Shown: positions 35,242 to 45,607 of the stretch, one piece after another
Position numbering within the stretch: the first letter of the stretch is position 1
How the letters are laid out: each line of letters starts with the position of its first letter
Assembly: GCF_018128965.1 (NCBI RefSeq)
Contig: NZ_JAAEDH010000023.1
Span: 19,989 to 83,988 of the forward strand
Length of the DNA stretch: 64,000 nucleotides
Origin: Plastoroseomonas arctica
GTDB lineage: Bacteria > Pseudomonadota > Alphaproteobacteria > Acetobacterales > Acetobacteraceae
Reading direction: 5' to 3'
Program-made: the position numbers and the translations under genes
Notes under the pieces: generated by a model
What the model saw: the letters and a program-made list of their open reading frames with translations, nothing else
What the model was told of the DNA's origin: nothing
The model's database searches: none

Positions 35242-36825
35242 ATGATGCAGCGACGCACCCTGATGACGGCCGCGGCGGCGACGCTCGCAGCGCCCCGCGC
35301 CCTGCGCGCGCAATCCGCGACGACGCTGCGCTTCACCCCGCAGCAGGACCTCGTCACGCTCGATCCGGTGACGACCACCGCCTATGTCAGCCGCAACCAC
35401 GGCTACATGGTGTTCGACACGCTCTACGGCATGGATGGCGCGTTCCAGGCCACGCCGCAGATGGTCGACGGCCACACCATCGAAGATGACGGCAAGCTGT
35501 GGAACCTCACCCTCCGCGACGGCCTGCGCTGGCATGATGGCGAGCGCGTGTTGGCGCGGGACTGCGTCGCCTCGATCCGCCGCTGGGCGAAGCGCGACCC
35601 CTTCGGCACCACGCTCATGGAGTTCACCGACGAGCTCTCCGCACCCGACGACAAGACCATCCGCTTCCGCCTCAAGCGCCCCTTCCCGCTGCTGCCGATC
35701 GCGCTGGGCAAGGCGTCGGTCCCGGTTTGCGCCATGATGCCCGAGCGCCTGGCCGACACCGACCCGTTCCGTCAGGTGCCGGAGATGATCGGTTCCGGCC
35801 CCTTCCGCTTCAAGGAGGATGAACGCGTCCCCGGTGCCCGGGTCGTCTACACGAAATTCGAGACCTACGTGCCGCGCCGCGACGGGACCCCGAGCTGGAC
35901 CTCCGGGCCGAAGGTCGTGCATTTCGACCGCGTCGAATGGACCATCATGCCCGACAGCGCGACGGCGACGAACGCTCTGATCGCCGGCGAGCAGGATTGG
36001 CAGGAATACGCCTATCACGACCTGCTCGCCCCGCTGCGCAGGGCGCGGAACGTGCGGGTGCAGGTGATGGATCCGACCGGCTTCGTCGGCATGGTGCGGA
36101 TGAACCACCTCACGCCACCCTTCAACAACCCCGAGCTGCGGCGCGCATTGTGGGGCGCGATCGACCAGACCGCCATCATGCAGGCCCTGGTCGGCCCTGC
36201 CGAGACGAGCCTCTACCACGTGCCGCTCGGCTTCTTCGGGCCCGGCACGCCGATGGCCTCCGAAGTGGGGCTGGAGCCGCTGCGGGGCCCGCGCGACTAT
36301 GACCGCGTCAAGGCGGCGGTGCGCGCGTCCGGCTATCGGGGGGAGCCGGTGCTGCTGATGGTCGCCTCGACCTCGCAACCGATCTCGCAGATGGGCGCTG
36401 TCGTCGAGGACCAGTTCAAGAAGGCGGGGCTCAACGTCGAGGTCTACTCGGTCGAGTTCAACGCCATGCTGCAGCGGCGCAACCGGCGCGGCACGGTGGC
36501 CGAGGGTGGGTGGAGCGCCTTCGTCACCAACTGGGTCGGCACGGACTGGCTGAACCCGGCGGGCCACATCGCGCTGCGCGGCAATGGCGATAATGGCTAT
36601 GGCGGCTGGGCGACGATGCCGCGGGTCGAAGAGCTTCGCGACGCCTGGTTCGCCGCGCCCGACCTGGCCGCGCAGCAGGCCATCTGCCGCGACATCCAGG
36701 TCGAGGCGATGCGGGAAGTGCCCTACTACCCGCTCGGACAGTACCTGCAGCCGACGGCGTTTCGGAGCAACATCACGGGGATCGTCGAGGGGTTCTCGAC
36801 GTTCTGGAACGTGCGCCGCAGCTGA
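35242..36825 (+). CDS. ABC transporter substrate-binding protein, family 5 (peptide/opine type)
   Basis: The 527-residue protein begins with a Tat-like signal (QRRTLMTAAAATLAAPRALRA). It then shows the SBP_bac_5 layout: QQDLVTLDPV, VFDTLYGMDG, KLWNLTLRDGLRWHDGE and a RALWGAIDQTAIMQAL segment. It would deliver peptides or similar solutes to an ABC importer, but no permease or ATPase gene is nearby. The start at 35242 is chosen because AAGGA lies six bases upstream; an upstream ATG at 35218 is less likely. It converges directly on the cupin gene with no gap. Confidence 0.88.
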   Translation: MMQRRTLMTAAAATLAAPRALRAQSATTLRFTPQQDLVTLDPVTTTAYVSRNHGYMVFDTLYGMDGAFQATPQMVDGHTIEDDGKLWNLTLRDGLRWHDGERVLARDCVASIRRWAKRDPFGTTLMEFTDELSAPDDKTIRFRLKRPFPLLPIALGKASVPVCAMMPERLADTDPFRQVPEMIGSGPFRFKEDERVPGARVVYTKFETYVPRRDGTPSWTSGPKVVHFDRVEWTIMPDSATATNALIAGEQDWQEYAYHDLLAPLRRARNVRVQVMDPTGFVGMVRMNHLTPPFNNPELRRALWGAIDQTAIMQALVGPAETSLYHVPLGFFGPGTPMASEVGLEPLRGPRDYDRVKAAVRASGYRGEPVLLMVASTSQPISQMGAVVEDQFKKAGLNVEVYSVEFNAMLQRRNRRGTVAEGGWSAFVTNWVGTDWLNPAGHIALRGNGDNGYGGWATMPRVEELRDAWFAAPDLAAQQAICRDIQVEAMREVPYYPLGQYLQPTAFRSNITGIVEGFSTFWNVRRS

Positions 36826-37323
36826 TCACGGCCTGGGCGGCAGCGCCCCGAACACCGTTTCCGACTCGATCTGCGTCACGTTGTCCGGCCGTGGGAAGGG
36901 CACGGGCGGCGCCTCGCCCGCGTGGCGTTCCCGCCCGATGCGGGCGAAGAAGGTCTCGAGCCCGCCTGGCAACATCAGCCACAGGAAGGTCATCGGCGCC
37001 TCCGGCGCGGCCTGGAAGCGGTGCGGCCGGGCCTTGCCGATGAACAGGCAGGTGCCCTTCTCCAGCGGCGCGGTGCGGGTGCCGTCGAGCAGCGCCTCCC
37101 CGCGCCCCTCGAGCACCAGGATCACCTCCTCATTGGCGGGGTGCTGGTGTTCGCGCACGAAGCAACCGGCATCGACCGTCTGGGTGCCCATGGCGAACGG
37201 GGTCTCGGCCCCGATCGCTCCCGATTCGAGCAGGCATTGCACGAAGCCGTTGGCCGGCACCGGCTGCCAGAAGGAGCGCGCCTCGCCGGGCTGGACGATG
37301 ACGAGGGGGGCTGGGTCGGGCAT
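36826..37323 (-). CDS. cupin domain-containing protein
   Basis: The 165-residue protein has a cupin core. Motif 1 is REHQHPANEEVILVLEGRGEA with two His and a Glu as metal ligands, and motif 2 ends FIGKARPHRFQ with the third His. It is probably a small metal-dependent dioxygenase, isomerase or sensor; the substrate is unknown. It is the last minus-strand gene before the ribosomal block. Confidence 0.82.
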   Translation of the reverse strand: MPDPAPLVIVQPGEARSFWQPVPANGFVQCLLESGAIGAETPFAMGTQTVDAGCFVREHQHPANEEVILVLEGRGEALLDGTRTAPLEKGTCLFIGKARPHRFQAAPEAPMTFLWLMLPGGLETFFARIGRERHAGEAPPVPFPRPDNVTQIESETVFGALPPRP

Positions 37324-37427
37324 CGGCGTTCCTCTATGCCTGCGGGGCTGATGAATGGTCGCCGAGCCACCCCATGCGCGCCACGAAAAACGCGCAGCTT
37401 GAATCTCCCCGGAAGGGCATCAGCGGC

Positions 37428-37456
37428 TTGACTTGCCAGACCTCCCGGCATAGAAG
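37428..37456 (+). promoter_or_regulatory. sigma70 promoter candidate for the str-S10-spc-alpha block
   Basis: TTGACT (37428-37433) and TAGAAG (37451-37456) are separated by exactly 17 bases. The -35 matches five of six consensus bases and the -10 four of six. This is the best promoter match noticed in the window and stands upstream of the most highly expressed genes. Confidence 0.6.
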
Positions 37457-37564
37457 CCGCGCTCTCGGGGACGCCATGCGCCTCCAGGCTGTTTTGGACC
37501 ACAGTGTTGCGTGTCCGGTACCGCTCTCCCCTGGTTGGGGTGGGCCGAGGCCGGGTGCAGGACA

Positions 37565-37604
37565 AGGCCCGCCAGGAAATGCATTTGCATTTCCATGCGG
37601 GCCT
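37565..37604 (+). promoter_or_regulatory. large hairpin in the rpsL leader
   Basis: The arms 37565-37583 and 37586-37604 are complementary at 17 of 19 positions, with two adjacent mismatches and a two-base turn. The hairpin ends 58 bases before the rpsL ATG and is not followed by a T-run, so it is unlikely to be a simple terminator. It could be a ribosomal-protein binding site, an RNase processing stem or a DNA operator. No such leader element is known to me for this operon. Confidence 0.65.
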
Positions 37605-37662
37605 GATCGCGTCTTGCTCGCGTGGCGCTGGGGTCGCGTCTTGAATGGACCGAAGGGGCGTC

Positions 37663-38034
37663 ATGCCGACGATCAACCAGCTCATCGCCCAAGGGCGCGA
37701 GCCCAATCCCAAGCGGAACAAGGTTCCCGCCCTCGCGGGAAGCCCGCAGAAGCGGGGCGTCTGCACCCGCGTCTACACGACGACCCCGAAGAAGCCGAAC
37801 TCGGCGCTTCGTAAGGTCGCCAAGGTGCGGCTGACCAATGGCTATGAAGTGGTGAGCTACATCCCCGGCGAGGGCCACAACCTCCAGGAACACTCCGTGG
37901 TCCTGATCCGTGGCGGCCGCGTGAAGGATTTGCCAGGCGTGCGTTACCACATTCTGCGCGGCGTGCTCGACACGCAGGGCCTGCCGAAGCGCCGCAAGCG
38001 CCGGTCGCTCTACGGCGCGAAGCGGCCGAAGTGA
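37663..38034 (+). CDS. rpsL: ribosomal protein S12
   Basis: The 123-residue protein is standard S12, a core decoding-centre protein of the 30S subunit. The TTPKKPNS loop keeps Lys43 and GGRVKDLPG keeps Lys88, the streptomycin-sensitive form. GAAGGGG lies just upstream of the ATG. It is the first gene of the str operon and of the whole 16.5-kb ribosomal block. Confidence 0.98.
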   Translation: MPTINQLIAQGREPNPKRNKVPALAGSPQKRGVCTRVYTTTPKKPNSALRKVAKVRLTNGYEVVSYIPGEGHNLQEHSVVLIRGGRVKDLPGVRYHILRGVLDTQGLPKRRKRRSLYGAKRPK

Positions 38035-38043
38035 GGAGCTGAG

Positions 38044-38520
38044 ATGTCCCGTCGTCACAGCGCCGAAAAGCGCGAAGTCCTGCCGGATCCCAAGTTCGGC
38101 GATCTCGTCCTCAGCCGTTTCATGAACGTGCTGATGTACGATGGCAAGAAGAGCACCGCGGAAGGCATCGTCTACGCCGCGATGGACACGCTTAAGCGCA
38201 AGGGCGGCCCGAACTCGGACCCGTTGCGCGTGTTCCACGAGGCGATGGACAATGTGAAGCCCGCCGTCGAGGTGCGTTCGCGCCGCGTCGGTGGCGCCAC
38301 CTACCAGGTCCCTGTCGAGGTGCGCCCCGAGCGCCGCCAGGCGCTGGCCATCCGTTGGCTAATCGATAGCGCCCGCAAGCGCGGCGAGCACACGATGGAG
38401 GAACGCCTCTCGGCCGAGCTCATCGATGCCGCCAACAATCGCGGCACCGCGGTCAAGAAGCGTGAAGACACCCACCGGATGGCGGAGGCGAACAAGGCCT
38501 TCAGCCATTACCGCTGGTAA
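38044..38520 (+). CDS. rpsG: ribosomal protein S7
   Basis: The 158-residue protein matches alphaproteobacterial S7: [34 protein letters not shown] and a [19 protein letters not shown] end. It nucleates assembly of the 30S head and in E. coli represses its operon. GAGGAGCTGAG precedes the ATG. It is followed directly by tuf, without fusA. Confidence 0.98.
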   Translation: MSRRHSAEKREVLPDPKFGDLVLSRFMNVLMYDGKKSTAEGIVYAAMDTLKRKGGPNSDPLRVFHEAMDNVKPAVEVRSRRVGGATYQVPVEVRPERRQALAIRWLIDSARKRGEHTMEERLSAELIDAANNRGTAVKKREDTHRMAEANKAFSHYRW

Positions 38521-38549
38521 CCAAAGACCCGAATTCGAGGACCTGACAG

Positions 38550-39737
38550 ATGGCCAAGGCGAAATTCGAGCGGAACAAGCCGCACTGCAACATCGGCACC
38601 ATTGGTCACGTGGACCATGGCAAGACGTCGCTGACGGCGGCGATCACCAAGATCCTGGCGAAGTCGGGCGGGGCGACCTTCACCGCCTATGACCAGATCG
38701 ACAAGGCGCCGGAGGAGCGTGCCCGCGGCATCACGATCTCGACCGCGCATGTCGAGTACGAGACCACAAACCGCCACTACGCCCATGTCGATTGCCCCGG
38801 CCACGCCGACTACGTGAAGAACATGATCACGGGTGCCGCGCAGATGGACGGCGCGATCCTGGTGGTCTCGGCCGCCGACGGCCCGATGCCGCAGACGCGC
38901 GAGCACATCCTGCTCGCCCGCCAGGTCGGCGTCCCCGCGCTGGTGGTGTTCCTCAACAAGACCGACATGGCCGACCCCGACCTGCTGGAACTGGTCGAGA
39001 TGGAAGTGCGCGAGCTGCTGTCCTCCTACCAGTACCCGGGCGACGACATCCCGATCATCCATGGCTCGGCGCTGATGGCGCTCGAAGACAAGGACCCCGA
39101 GAAGGGCGAGCAGGCGATCCTGAAGCTGATGGAAGCGGTCGACGCCTACATCCCGCAGCCGGTGCGCGCGATGGACCGGCCCTTCCTGATGCCGGTGGAA
39201 GACGTGTTCTCCATCTCCGGCCGCGGCACGGTGGTGACCGGGCGCGTCGAGCGCGGCATCATCAAGGTGGGCGAGGAAGTCGAGATCATCGGCCTCAAGA
39301 CCACCGTGAAGACCGTCGTCACGGGCGTGGAGATGTTCCGCAAGCTGCTGGACAGCGGGCAGGCCGGCGACAACATCGGCGCGCTGCTGCGCGGCACCAA
39401 GCGTGAGGATGTGGAGCGCGGGCAGGTTCTCGCCGCGCCGGGCTCGATCACCCCGCACACCAAGTTCAAGGCCGAGGCCTATGTGCTGACGAAGGAAGAG
39501 GGCGGGCGCCACACGCCGTTCTTCACCAACTACCGTCCGCAGTTCTACTTCCGCACCACCGACGTGACCGGCGTCGTCCAGCTGCCCGAGGGCGTCGAGA
39601 TGGTGATGCCCGGCGACAACGTGACGATGGATGTCGAGCTGATCGCGCCGATCGCGATGGATGAGGGGCTGCGGTTTGCCATCCGCGAGGGTGGGCGGAC
39701 CGTCGGCGCCGGTGTTGTCGCGAAGATCGTGGCGTAA
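38550..39737 (+). CDS. tuf: elongation factor Tu
   Basis: The 395-residue GTPase brings aminoacyl-tRNA to the ribosome. It has the G1 motif GHVDHGKT (19-26), ERARGITI switch I, DCPGH and NKTD, followed by domains II and III with the [13 protein letters not shown] stretch. It starts 29 bases after rpsG, where fusA would normally stand. Whether a second tuf copy exists elsewhere cannot be seen here. Confidence 0.98.
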   Translation: MAKAKFERNKPHCNIGTIGHVDHGKTSLTAAITKILAKSGGATFTAYDQIDKAPEERARGITISTAHVEYETTNRHYAHVDCPGHADYVKNMITGAAQMDGAILVVSAADGPMPQTREHILLARQVGVPALVVFLNKTDMADPDLLELVEMEVRELLSSYQYPGDDIPIIHGSALMALEDKDPEKGEQAILKLMEAVDAYIPQPVRAMDRPFLMPVEDVFSISGRGTVVTGRVERGIIKVGEEVEIIGLKTTVKTVVTGVEMFRKLLDSGQAGDNIGALLRGTKREDVERGQVLAAPGSITPHTKFKAEAYVLTKEEGGRHTPFFTNYRPQFYFRTTDVTGVVQLPEGVEMVMPGDNVTMDVELIAPIAMDEGLRFAIREGGRTVGAGVVAKIVA

Positions 39738-39766
39738 GCAGTTTCAGGGAAGACCGGCACACCGCC

Positions 39767-40075
<309 letters not shown>

Positions 40076-40094
40076 CGGCCGAGGGAGCATTATC

Positions 40095-40784
40095 ATGGCC
40101 GCCAAGACTGGCCGCACTGGCCTCATCGCCAAGAAATTGGGCATGAGCCGCATCTTCAATGATGACGGCTCCACTGTCCCAGTCACGTTGCTCCATGTGG
40201 ACAATGTGCGCGTCGTCGCCAATCGCACCATCGAGGGCGAGGGCTACACCGCCGTGCAGATCGGCATCGGCAACGCGAAGCCCAAGAATGTGTCGAAGGC
40301 CAACAAGGGCCATTTCGCGAAGGCCGGCGTCGAGGCGCCGCACCATGTCGTGGAGTTCCGTGTCGCCGAGGACGCGCTGATCGCGCCCGGCACCACGCTG
40401 AGCCCCGCGCATTTCGTGAAGGGCCAGAAGATCGACGTGACCGGCACCACCAAGGGCAAGGGTTTTGCCGGTGCCATGAAGCGTTGGAACTTCGCGGGCC
40501 TCGAGGCGTCGCACGGCGTCTCGGTCAGCCACCGTTCGCACGGCTCCACCGGCAACCGCCAGGATCCGGGCAAGACCTTCAAGAACAAGAAGATGGCCGG
40601 CCATCTCGGGCAGGACCGCATCACCACCCAGAATCTGGAAGTGGCGATGGTCGATGCCGAGAAGGGCCTGCTTTTCGTCAAGGGCGCCGTGCCCGGCTCC
40701 ATCGGCACCTATGTGCTGGTGCGCGATGCCGTGAAGCGTGCTCGCCATGCCGACGCGCCCTTCCCGACAGTCGCGGCGGCCTGA
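40095..40784 (+). CDS. rplC: ribosomal protein L3
   Basis: The 229-residue L3 has [14 protein letters not shown], the [15 protein letters not shown] loop that reaches toward the peptidyl transferase centre, and [21 protein letters not shown]. It is an early 50S assembly protein. GAGGGAGC lies upstream of the ATG. Confidence 0.98.
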   Translation: MAAKTGRTGLIAKKLGMSRIFNDDGSTVPVTLLHVDNVRVVANRTIEGEGYTAVQIGIGNAKPKNVSKANKGHFAKAGVEAPHHVVEFRVAEDALIAPGTTLSPAHFVKGQKIDVTGTTKGKGFAGAMKRWNFAGLEASHGVSVSHRSHGSTGNRQDPGKTFKNKKMAGHLGQDRITTQNLEVAMVDAEKGLLFVKGAVPGSIGTYVLVRDAVKRARHADAPFPTVAAA

Positions 40785-40794
40785 GGACAATATG

Positions 40795-41415
40795 ATGCAG
40801 GTCAAGATCATCACCCTCGACAACGCCGATGCCGGCGAGATCGAGCTGCCGGAGGCGCTGTTCGGCGCAGCCGCGCGCGCCGACATCATGGCGCGGGTCG
40901 TCCATTGGCAACTCGCCAAGCGCCGCGCCGGCACCCACAAGGTGAAGGGCATGGGCGAGGTTTCGGGCACGACCAAGAAGCCCTATCGCCAGAAGGGCAC
41001 CGGCAATGCGCGCCAGGGCTCGCTGCGCGCGCCGCAATTCCGCAAGGGCGGCATCGTGCATGGCCCGGTCGTTCGCGACCACGGCTATTCGCTGAACAAG
41101 AAGGTCCGCCGTTTGGGCCTGATCTCGGCCCTGTCGATGAAGGCCGCCGAGGGCAAGCTCGTCGTGCTCGACGCCGCCGCCCCCGGCGAGGGTGCCAAGA
41201 CCGGCGCGATGGCCGCCAAGATCAAGGCGCTCGGCTGGACCAGCGTTCTGGTGGTGGACGCTGCCGTGGACGAGCATTTCGGCCGCGTGGTCTCCAACCT
41301 GCCTAAGGTGCAGGTGCTGCCGACCATCGGCGCGAACGTCTATGACATCCTCAAGCACGATACCCTCGCGGTCACCCGCGCCGGCATTGAGGCCCTGAAG
41401 GAGCGCCTGGCATGA
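40795..41415 (+). CDS. rplD: ribosomal protein L4
   Basis: The 206-residue L4 carries the exit-tunnel loop near [26 protein letters not shown], the site where macrolide resistance changes can occur. Of two adjacent ATGs (40792 and 40795) I chose the second for better spacing from GAGGA. Its end overlaps rplW by four bases (ATGA). In E. coli L4 represses the S10 operon through a leader that is absent here. Confidence 0.96.
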   Translation: MQVKIITLDNADAGEIELPEALFGAAARADIMARVVHWQLAKRRAGTHKVKGMGEVSGTTKKPYRQKGTGNARQGSLRAPQFRKGGIVHGPVVRDHGYSLNKKVRRLGLISALSMKAAEGKLVVLDAAAPGEGAKTGAMAAKIKALGWTSVLVVDAAVDEHFGRVVSNLPKVQVLPTIGANVYDILKHDTLAVTRAGIEALKERLA

Positions 41416-41741
41416 GCGGGTTGCAGAAGAAGCCGGCGCCGAAGATCTCGCGCGAGCGGATGTACCAGACGATCCTGGCCCCGGTGGTGACCGAGAAGGC
41501 GACGCTGCTGACCGAGCAGGGCCAGGTCACCTTCCGGGTGACGCTGGATGCGACGAAGCCGGAGATCAAGGCCGCGGTCGAGACCCTGTTCGGCGTCAAC
41601 GTCGTCTCGGTGAACACGATCGTGACCAAGGGCAAGGCCAAGCGGTTCCGCAACCGCCCCGGCCGCCGTTCCGACACCAAGAAGGCGATGGTGCGCTTGG
41701 CCGAAGGCCAGAGCATCGACCTGACCACGGGGCTTGCGTAA
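41412..41741 (+). CDS. rplW: ribosomal protein L23
   Basis: The 109-residue L23 ([31 protein letters not shown]) docks signal recognition particle and trigger factor at the tunnel exit. Its ATG overlaps the rplD stop. About twelve extra N-terminal residues ([12 protein letters not shown]) precede the usual start of the fold. Confidence 0.97.
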   Translation: MSGLQKKPAPKISRERMYQTILAPVVTEKATLLTEQGQVTFRVTLDATKPEIKAAVETLFGVNVVSVNTIVTKGKAKRFRNRPGRRSDTKKAMVRLAEGQSIDLTTGLA

Positions 41742-41745
41742 CGCC

Positions 41746-42579
41746 ATGGCGATGAAGCATTTCAACCCGATCACGCCCTCCCTGCGCGGCACGGTCCTCA
41801 TCGACCGCGCCGGCCTGTGGAAGGGCAAGCCCGTCAAGGGCCTCACCGAGGGCAAGAACCACTCGGGCGGGCGCAACAATCACGGCCGCATCACCAGCCG
41901 CTTCCGTGGCGGCGGGCACAAGCAATCCTACCGCATGGTGGATTTCAAGCGCCGCAAATTCGGAATTCCCGCGACGGTCGAGCGCCTGGAATACGACCCG
42001 AACCGCACGGCCTTCATCGCGCTGGTGAAGTACCAGGATGGCGAGCTCGCCTATATCCTGGCGCCGCAGCGTTTGAAGGTTGGCGATGTCGTGGTGGCCG
42101 ACCAGAAGGCCGATGTGAAGCCCGGCAATGCGATGCCGCTGGCCAACATCCCCGTCGGCACGATCATCCACAACATCGAGCTGAAGCCCGGTGCGGGTGG
42201 CAAGATGTCGCGCTCGGCGGGCACCTTCTCGCAGCTGGTCGGCAAGGATGCCGGGTACGCCCAGATCAAGCTGATGTCGGGTGAAGTGCGCGTCGTGCGC
42301 GCCGAATGCATGGCGTCCATCGGTGCGGTGTCGAACCCCGACAATTCCAACCAGGAACTCGGCAAGGCCGGGCGTTCGCGCTGGCTGGGCCGCAAGCCGC
42401 ATCAGCGCGGTGTGGTGATGAACCCGGTCGACCACCCGCACGGTGGTGGTGAGGGTCGGACCTCGGGCGGCCGTCATCCGGTCACGCCGTGGGGCAAGCC
42501 GACCAAGGGCTACAAGACACGCAACAACAAGCGCACGGACGGGCTCATTGTCCGCCGTCGCAACGCGACGAAGGGCTGA
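41746..42579 (+). CDS. rplB: ribosomal protein L2
   Basis: The 277-residue L2 shows [34 protein letters not shown] and the C-terminal [14 protein letters not shown] with the conserved His near the peptidyl transferase centre. It bridges the subunits. The ATG five bases after the rplW stop is preferred over an upstream in-frame start. Confidence 0.98.
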   Translation: MAMKHFNPITPSLRGTVLIDRAGLWKGKPVKGLTEGKNHSGGRNNHGRITSRFRGGGHKQSYRMVDFKRRKFGIPATVERLEYDPNRTAFIALVKYQDGELAYILAPQRLKVGDVVVADQKADVKPGNAMPLANIPVGTIIHNIELKPGAGGKMSRSAGTFSQLVGKDAGYAQIKLMSGEVRVVRAECMASIGAVSNPDNSNQELGKAGRSRWLGRKPHQRGVVMNPVDHPHGGGEGRTSGGRHPVTPWGKPTKGYKTRNNKRTDGLIVRRRNATKG

Positions 42580-42584
42580 CCGCG

Positions 42585-42863
42585 ATGTCGCGCAGCGTCT
42601 GGAAGGGGCCGTTCGTGGACGGCTACCTGCTCAACAAGGCGGAAGCCGCCCGCAACTCCACCCGCAACGAGATCATCAAGATCTGGTCGCGGCGCAGCAC
42701 GATCCTGCCGCAGTTCGTGGGGCTGACATTCGGCGTCTATAACGGCCGGAAGTTCCTGCCGGTGCAGGTCTCCGAGAACATGGTGGGGCACAAGTTCGGC
42801 GAGTTCTCGCCGACGCGCACCTTCACCAGCCACTCGTCGGACAAGAAGGCGAAGCGGGGCTAA
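42585..42863 (+). CDS. rpsS: ribosomal protein S19
   Basis: The 92-residue S19 ([40 protein letters not shown]) binds the 30S head with S13. It starts five bases after the rplB stop. Confidence 0.98.
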   Translation: MSRSVWKGPFVDGYLLNKAEAARNSTRNEIIKIWSRRSTILPQFVGLTFGVYNGRKFLPVQVSENMVGHKFGEFSPTRTFTSHSSDKKAKRG

Positions 42864-42866
42864 GTC

Positions 42867-43262
42867 ATGAGCAAGCCGAAACACGCCCGCACGCTTGCGG
42901 AAACCGAAGCCCAGGCCGTGACGTGGAATATCCGCGTCAGCCCGCGCAAGCTGAACCTCGTCGCCGGTCTCATCCGCGGCAAGGCGGCGAGCCAGGCCGT
43001 GGCCGAGCTCACCTTCGCCAAGCAGCGCATCGCCGTCACCGTGCGCAAGACGCTCGAGAGCGCGATCGCGAATGCCGAGAACAACCACCAGCTCGATGTC
43101 GACCGTCTGGTCGTGCACAAGGCCGAGGTTGGCCGTTCGGTGGTGATGAAGCGCTTCGCGGCCCGCGGCCGCGGCAAGGCGTCCCGCATCGAGAAGTGGT
43201 TCAGCAACCTCAAGATCGTGGTCGCCGAACAGCAGGTCGCGGCAACGCAGGAGACCGCATAA
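42867..43262 (+). CDS. rplV: ribosomal protein L22
   Basis: The 131-residue L22 has ISPRK-type ([15 protein letters not shown]) and [13 protein letters not shown] segments and an [12 protein letters not shown] hairpin that lines the exit tunnel. It starts three bases after the rpsS stop. The N-terminus ([16 protein letters not shown]) is longer than in E. coli. Confidence 0.97.
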   Translation: MSKPKHARTLAETEAQAVTWNIRVSPRKLNLVAGLIRGKAASQAVAELTFAKQRIAVTVRKTLESAIANAENNHQLDVDRLVVHKAEVGRSVVMKRFAARGRGKASRIEKWFSNLKIVVAEQQVAATQETA

Positions 43263-43263
43263 C

Positions 43264-43941
43264 ATGGGTCAGAAGATCAACCCGATTGGGTTCCGGCTCG
43301 GCATCAACCGCACCTGGGACAGCCGCTGGTTCGCCGATCGCGACTACGCCAAGCTGCTGCATGAGGACATCAAGCTGCGCGCCATCCTGCGCGAGAAGCT
43401 GAAGGGTGCCGGCGTCTCCCGCATCGTGATCGAGCGCCCGGCCAAGAAGCCGCGCGTGACCATCCACGCGGCCCGCCCCGGCGTCGTCATCGGCAAGAAG
43501 GGCGCGGATATCGAAGTGCTGCGCAAGGAGCTCTCGAAGCTCGCCGGCGGCGAAGTGGCGCTGAACATCGTCGAAATCCGCAAGCCGGAGATCGACGCGA
43601 CGCTGGTGGCCGAGAACATCGCCCAGCAGCTCGAGCGCCGCATCGCCTTCCGTCGTGCGATGAAGCGCGCCGTGCAGTCCGCCATGCGCCTCGGCGCGCT
43701 GGGCATCCGGATCAACTGCTCGGGTCGCCTGGGTGGCGCCGAGATCGCGCGCGCCGAGTGGTATCGCGAAGGTCGCGTGCCGCTGCACACGCTGCGCGCC
43801 GACATCGATTTCGGCACGGCCACAGCCATGACCACCTATGGCACCTGCGGTGTGAAGGTGTGGGTGTTCAAGGGCGAGATCCTGGCCCATGACCCGATGG
43901 CGCAGGACAAGCGCGCCGCCGAACAAGCGCCGCAGCGCTGA
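43264..43941 (+). CDS. rpsC: ribosomal protein S3
   Basis: The 225-residue S3 has the KH domain ([17 protein letters not shown]) and the C-terminal [18 protein letters not shown] segment. It lines the mRNA entry channel. It starts one base after the rplV stop, so the two are coupled. Confidence 0.98.
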   Translation: MGQKINPIGFRLGINRTWDSRWFADRDYAKLLHEDIKLRAILREKLKGAGVSRIVIERPAKKPRVTIHAARPGVVIGKKGADIEVLRKELSKLAGGEVALNIVEIRKPEIDATLVAENIAQQLERRIAFRRAMKRAVQSAMRLGALGIRINCSGRLGGAEIARAEWYREGRVPLHTLRADIDFGTATAMTTYGTCGVKVWVFKGEILAHDPMAQDKRAAEQAPQR

Positions 43942-43953
43942 GGAAGTACGACA

Positions 43954-44373
43954 ATGCTGCAACCGAAGCGCACCACCTTCCGAAAGGCCCATAAGGGCCG
44001 CATCAAGGGCCTCGCCAAGGGCGGGTTCTCGCTGGATTTCGGCGCCTATGGCCTGAAGGCGATGGAGCCCGAGCGCATCACCGCGCGCCAGATCGAGGCG
44101 GCCCGCCGCGCGATCACGCGTGCGATGAAGCGCGCCGGCCGCGTCTGGATCCGGATCTTCCCGGATGTGCCGGTCTCGACCAAGCCCGCCGAAGTCCGCA
44201 TGGGCTCGGGCAAAGGCGCGCCCGAATATTGGGTGGCCCGGGTCAAGCCTGGCCGCATCATGTTCGAGATCGACGGCGTGCCGCAGGAGACTGCCCGCGA
44301 GGCGCTTTCCCTCGGCGCGGCCAAGCTGCCGATCAAGACCAAGTTCATCGTGCGCCTGGGCGCGGAGGCGTAA
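43954..44373 (+). CDS. rplP: ribosomal protein L16
   Basis: The 139-residue L16 ([48 protein letters not shown]) helps organise the A-site side of the peptidyl transferase centre. The Arg in the GSGKG loop region is the site hydroxylated in some bacteria. Its neighbours and spacing are canonical. Confidence 0.98.
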   Translation: MLQPKRTTFRKAHKGRIKGLAKGGFSLDFGAYGLKAMEPERITARQIEAARRAITRAMKRAGRVWIRIFPDVPVSTKPAEVRMGSGKGAPEYWVARVKPGRIMFEIDGVPQETAREALSLGAAKLPIKTKFIVRLGAEA

Positions 44374-44376
44374 GAC

Positions 44377-44586
44377 GTGACCAAGATTGTCGATGTGCGG
44401 GCGAAGAGCCCCGACGAGCTGCAGGGCATGCTGCTCGACCTCCGCAAGGAGCAGTTCAACCTGCGCTTCCAGCGCGCGACGGGTCAGCTCGAGGCGGTCA
44501 GCCGCGTCAAGCTGGTGCGCCGCGACATTGCGCGGGTCAAAACCATCCTGGCGGAGCGCGCCCGCGCCTCTGCCTCCAACGCCTGA
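44377..44586 (+). CDS. rpmC: ribosomal protein L29
   Basis: The 69-residue L29 ([31 protein letters not shown]) is a two-helix protein near the tunnel exit. It uses a GTG start three bases after the rplP stop. Confidence 0.96.
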   Translation: MTKIVDVRAKSPDELQGMLLDLRKEQFNLRFQRATGQLEAVSRVKLVRRDIARVKTILAERARASASNA

Positions 44587-44610
44587 CAAAGAAAGAGGAG
44601 ACAGCCGGCC

Positions 44611-44922
44611 ATGCCGAAGCGCGTCCTCACCGGGCGGGTCACGAGCGACAAGATGGACAAGAGCATCACTGTTCTTGTCGAGCGTCGCATCATGCATCCG
44701 CTGTACAAGAAGTTCATCCGTCGCTCCAAGAGCTACGTCGCGCATGACGACGCGAAGCTCTGCAAGGAAGGCGACACCGTGCAGATCCAGGAGTGCCGCC
44801 CGATCTCCAAGCTGAAGAGCTGGGTTGTCGTGCAGCGCAATGGCGAAGCGGTCGCGCTTCCCGAGTTCCTGCGCACGGCTGACGCGGCGCCGGCGCCCGT
44901 CGCCGAAGGGGCTACCCCATGA
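44611..44922 (+). CDS. rpsQ: ribosomal protein S17
   Basis: The 103-residue S17 has [20 protein letters not shown] and the OB-fold core. It is about 20 residues longer than the E. coli protein, with an Ala/Pro-rich C-terminal tail ([15 protein letters not shown]). Its stop region overlaps rplN by four bases (ATGA). AAAGAGGAGACAG precedes the ATG. Confidence 0.97.
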   Translation: MPKRVLTGRVTSDKMDKSITVLVERRIMHPLYKKFIRRSKSYVAHDDAKLCKEGDTVQIQECRPISKLKSWVVVQRNGEAVALPEFLRTADAAPAPVAEGATP

Positions 44923-45287
44923 TAGGCGTCGAAGCCAATCTCGAGGTCGCCGACAATTCCGGTGCCCGTCGCGTCCAGTGCATCAAGGTGCTCGGCGGGT
45001 CGAAGCGTCGCTTCGCCGGCGTGGGCGACGTGATCGTCGTCTCCGTCAAGGAAGCGATCCCGCGCGCCAAGGTGAAGAAGGGCGAGGTGCATCGCGCTGT
45101 GATCGTCCGCACCTCCTATCCGGTGCGGCGCATCGATGGCACGGCCATCCGCTTCGACACCAACGCGGCCGTGCTGATCAACAAGCAGGGCGAGCCGATC
45201 GGCACCCGCATCTTCGGGCCGGTGGTGCGCGAGCTGCGCGCGAAGAAGTACATGAAGATCATCTCCCTCGCGCCGGAGGTCCTGTAA
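44919..45287 (+). CDS. rplN: ribosomal protein L14
   Basis: The 122-residue L14 ([42 protein letters not shown]) forms an intersubunit bridge and is the target of the RsfS silencing factor. Translational coupling to rpsQ through the ATGA overlap joins the S10 and spc gene sets without a gap. Confidence 0.98.
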   Translation: MIGVEANLEVADNSGARRVQCIKVLGGSKRRFAGVGDVIVVSVKEAIPRAKVKKGEVHRAVIVRTSYPVRRIDGTAIRFDTNAAVLINKQGEPIGTRIFGPVVRELRAKKYMKIISLAPEVL

Positions 45288-45289
45288 TC

Positions 45290-45607
45290 ATGGCCGCCAA
45301 GATCCGTAAGGGGGACACCGTCGAGGTGACCACCGGCAAGGACAAGGGCAAGCGCGGCGAAGTGCTGCGCGTGCTCACCGAGGAAGGCCGCGCGCTCGTG
45401 CAGGGCCGCCAGATGGTCAAGCGTCACCAGAAGCCGGCCGGCATGGGCCAGCCTGGCGGGATCATCGAGAAGGAGGCGCCGATCGCGCTGTCCAACCTCG
45501 CGCTGATCGACCCGAAATCGGACAAGCCGACCCGCGTCGGCTTCGCCGTCATCGATGGCAAGAAGGTCCGGGTGGCACGTCCCTCCGGTGAGGTTCTCGA
45601 CCAATGA
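45290..45607 (+). CDS. rplX: ribosomal protein L24
   Basis: The 105-residue L24 has the KOW motif ([21 protein letters not shown]) and the VNxxKRHQKP-type [16 protein letters not shown] segment. It initiates 50S assembly. It overlaps rplE by four bases. Confidence 0.97.
   Translation: MAAKIRKGDTVEVTTGKDKGKRGEVLRVLTEEGRALVQGRQMVKRHQKPAGMGQPGGIIEKEAPIALSNLALIDPKSDKPTRVGFAVIDGKKVRVARPSGEVLDQ

Larger units (their letters stand above)
37324..37662 (+). other. 339-base leader/promoter region of the ribosomal block
   Basis: No gene is seen here. It holds a strong promoter candidate (37428-37456) and a large hairpin (37565-37604). If transcription starts near 37463, the rpsL leader is about 200 bases long, enough for autoregulatory RNA structure. 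The 5' end of the region also contains the upstream region of the divergent cupin gene. Confidence 0.7.
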
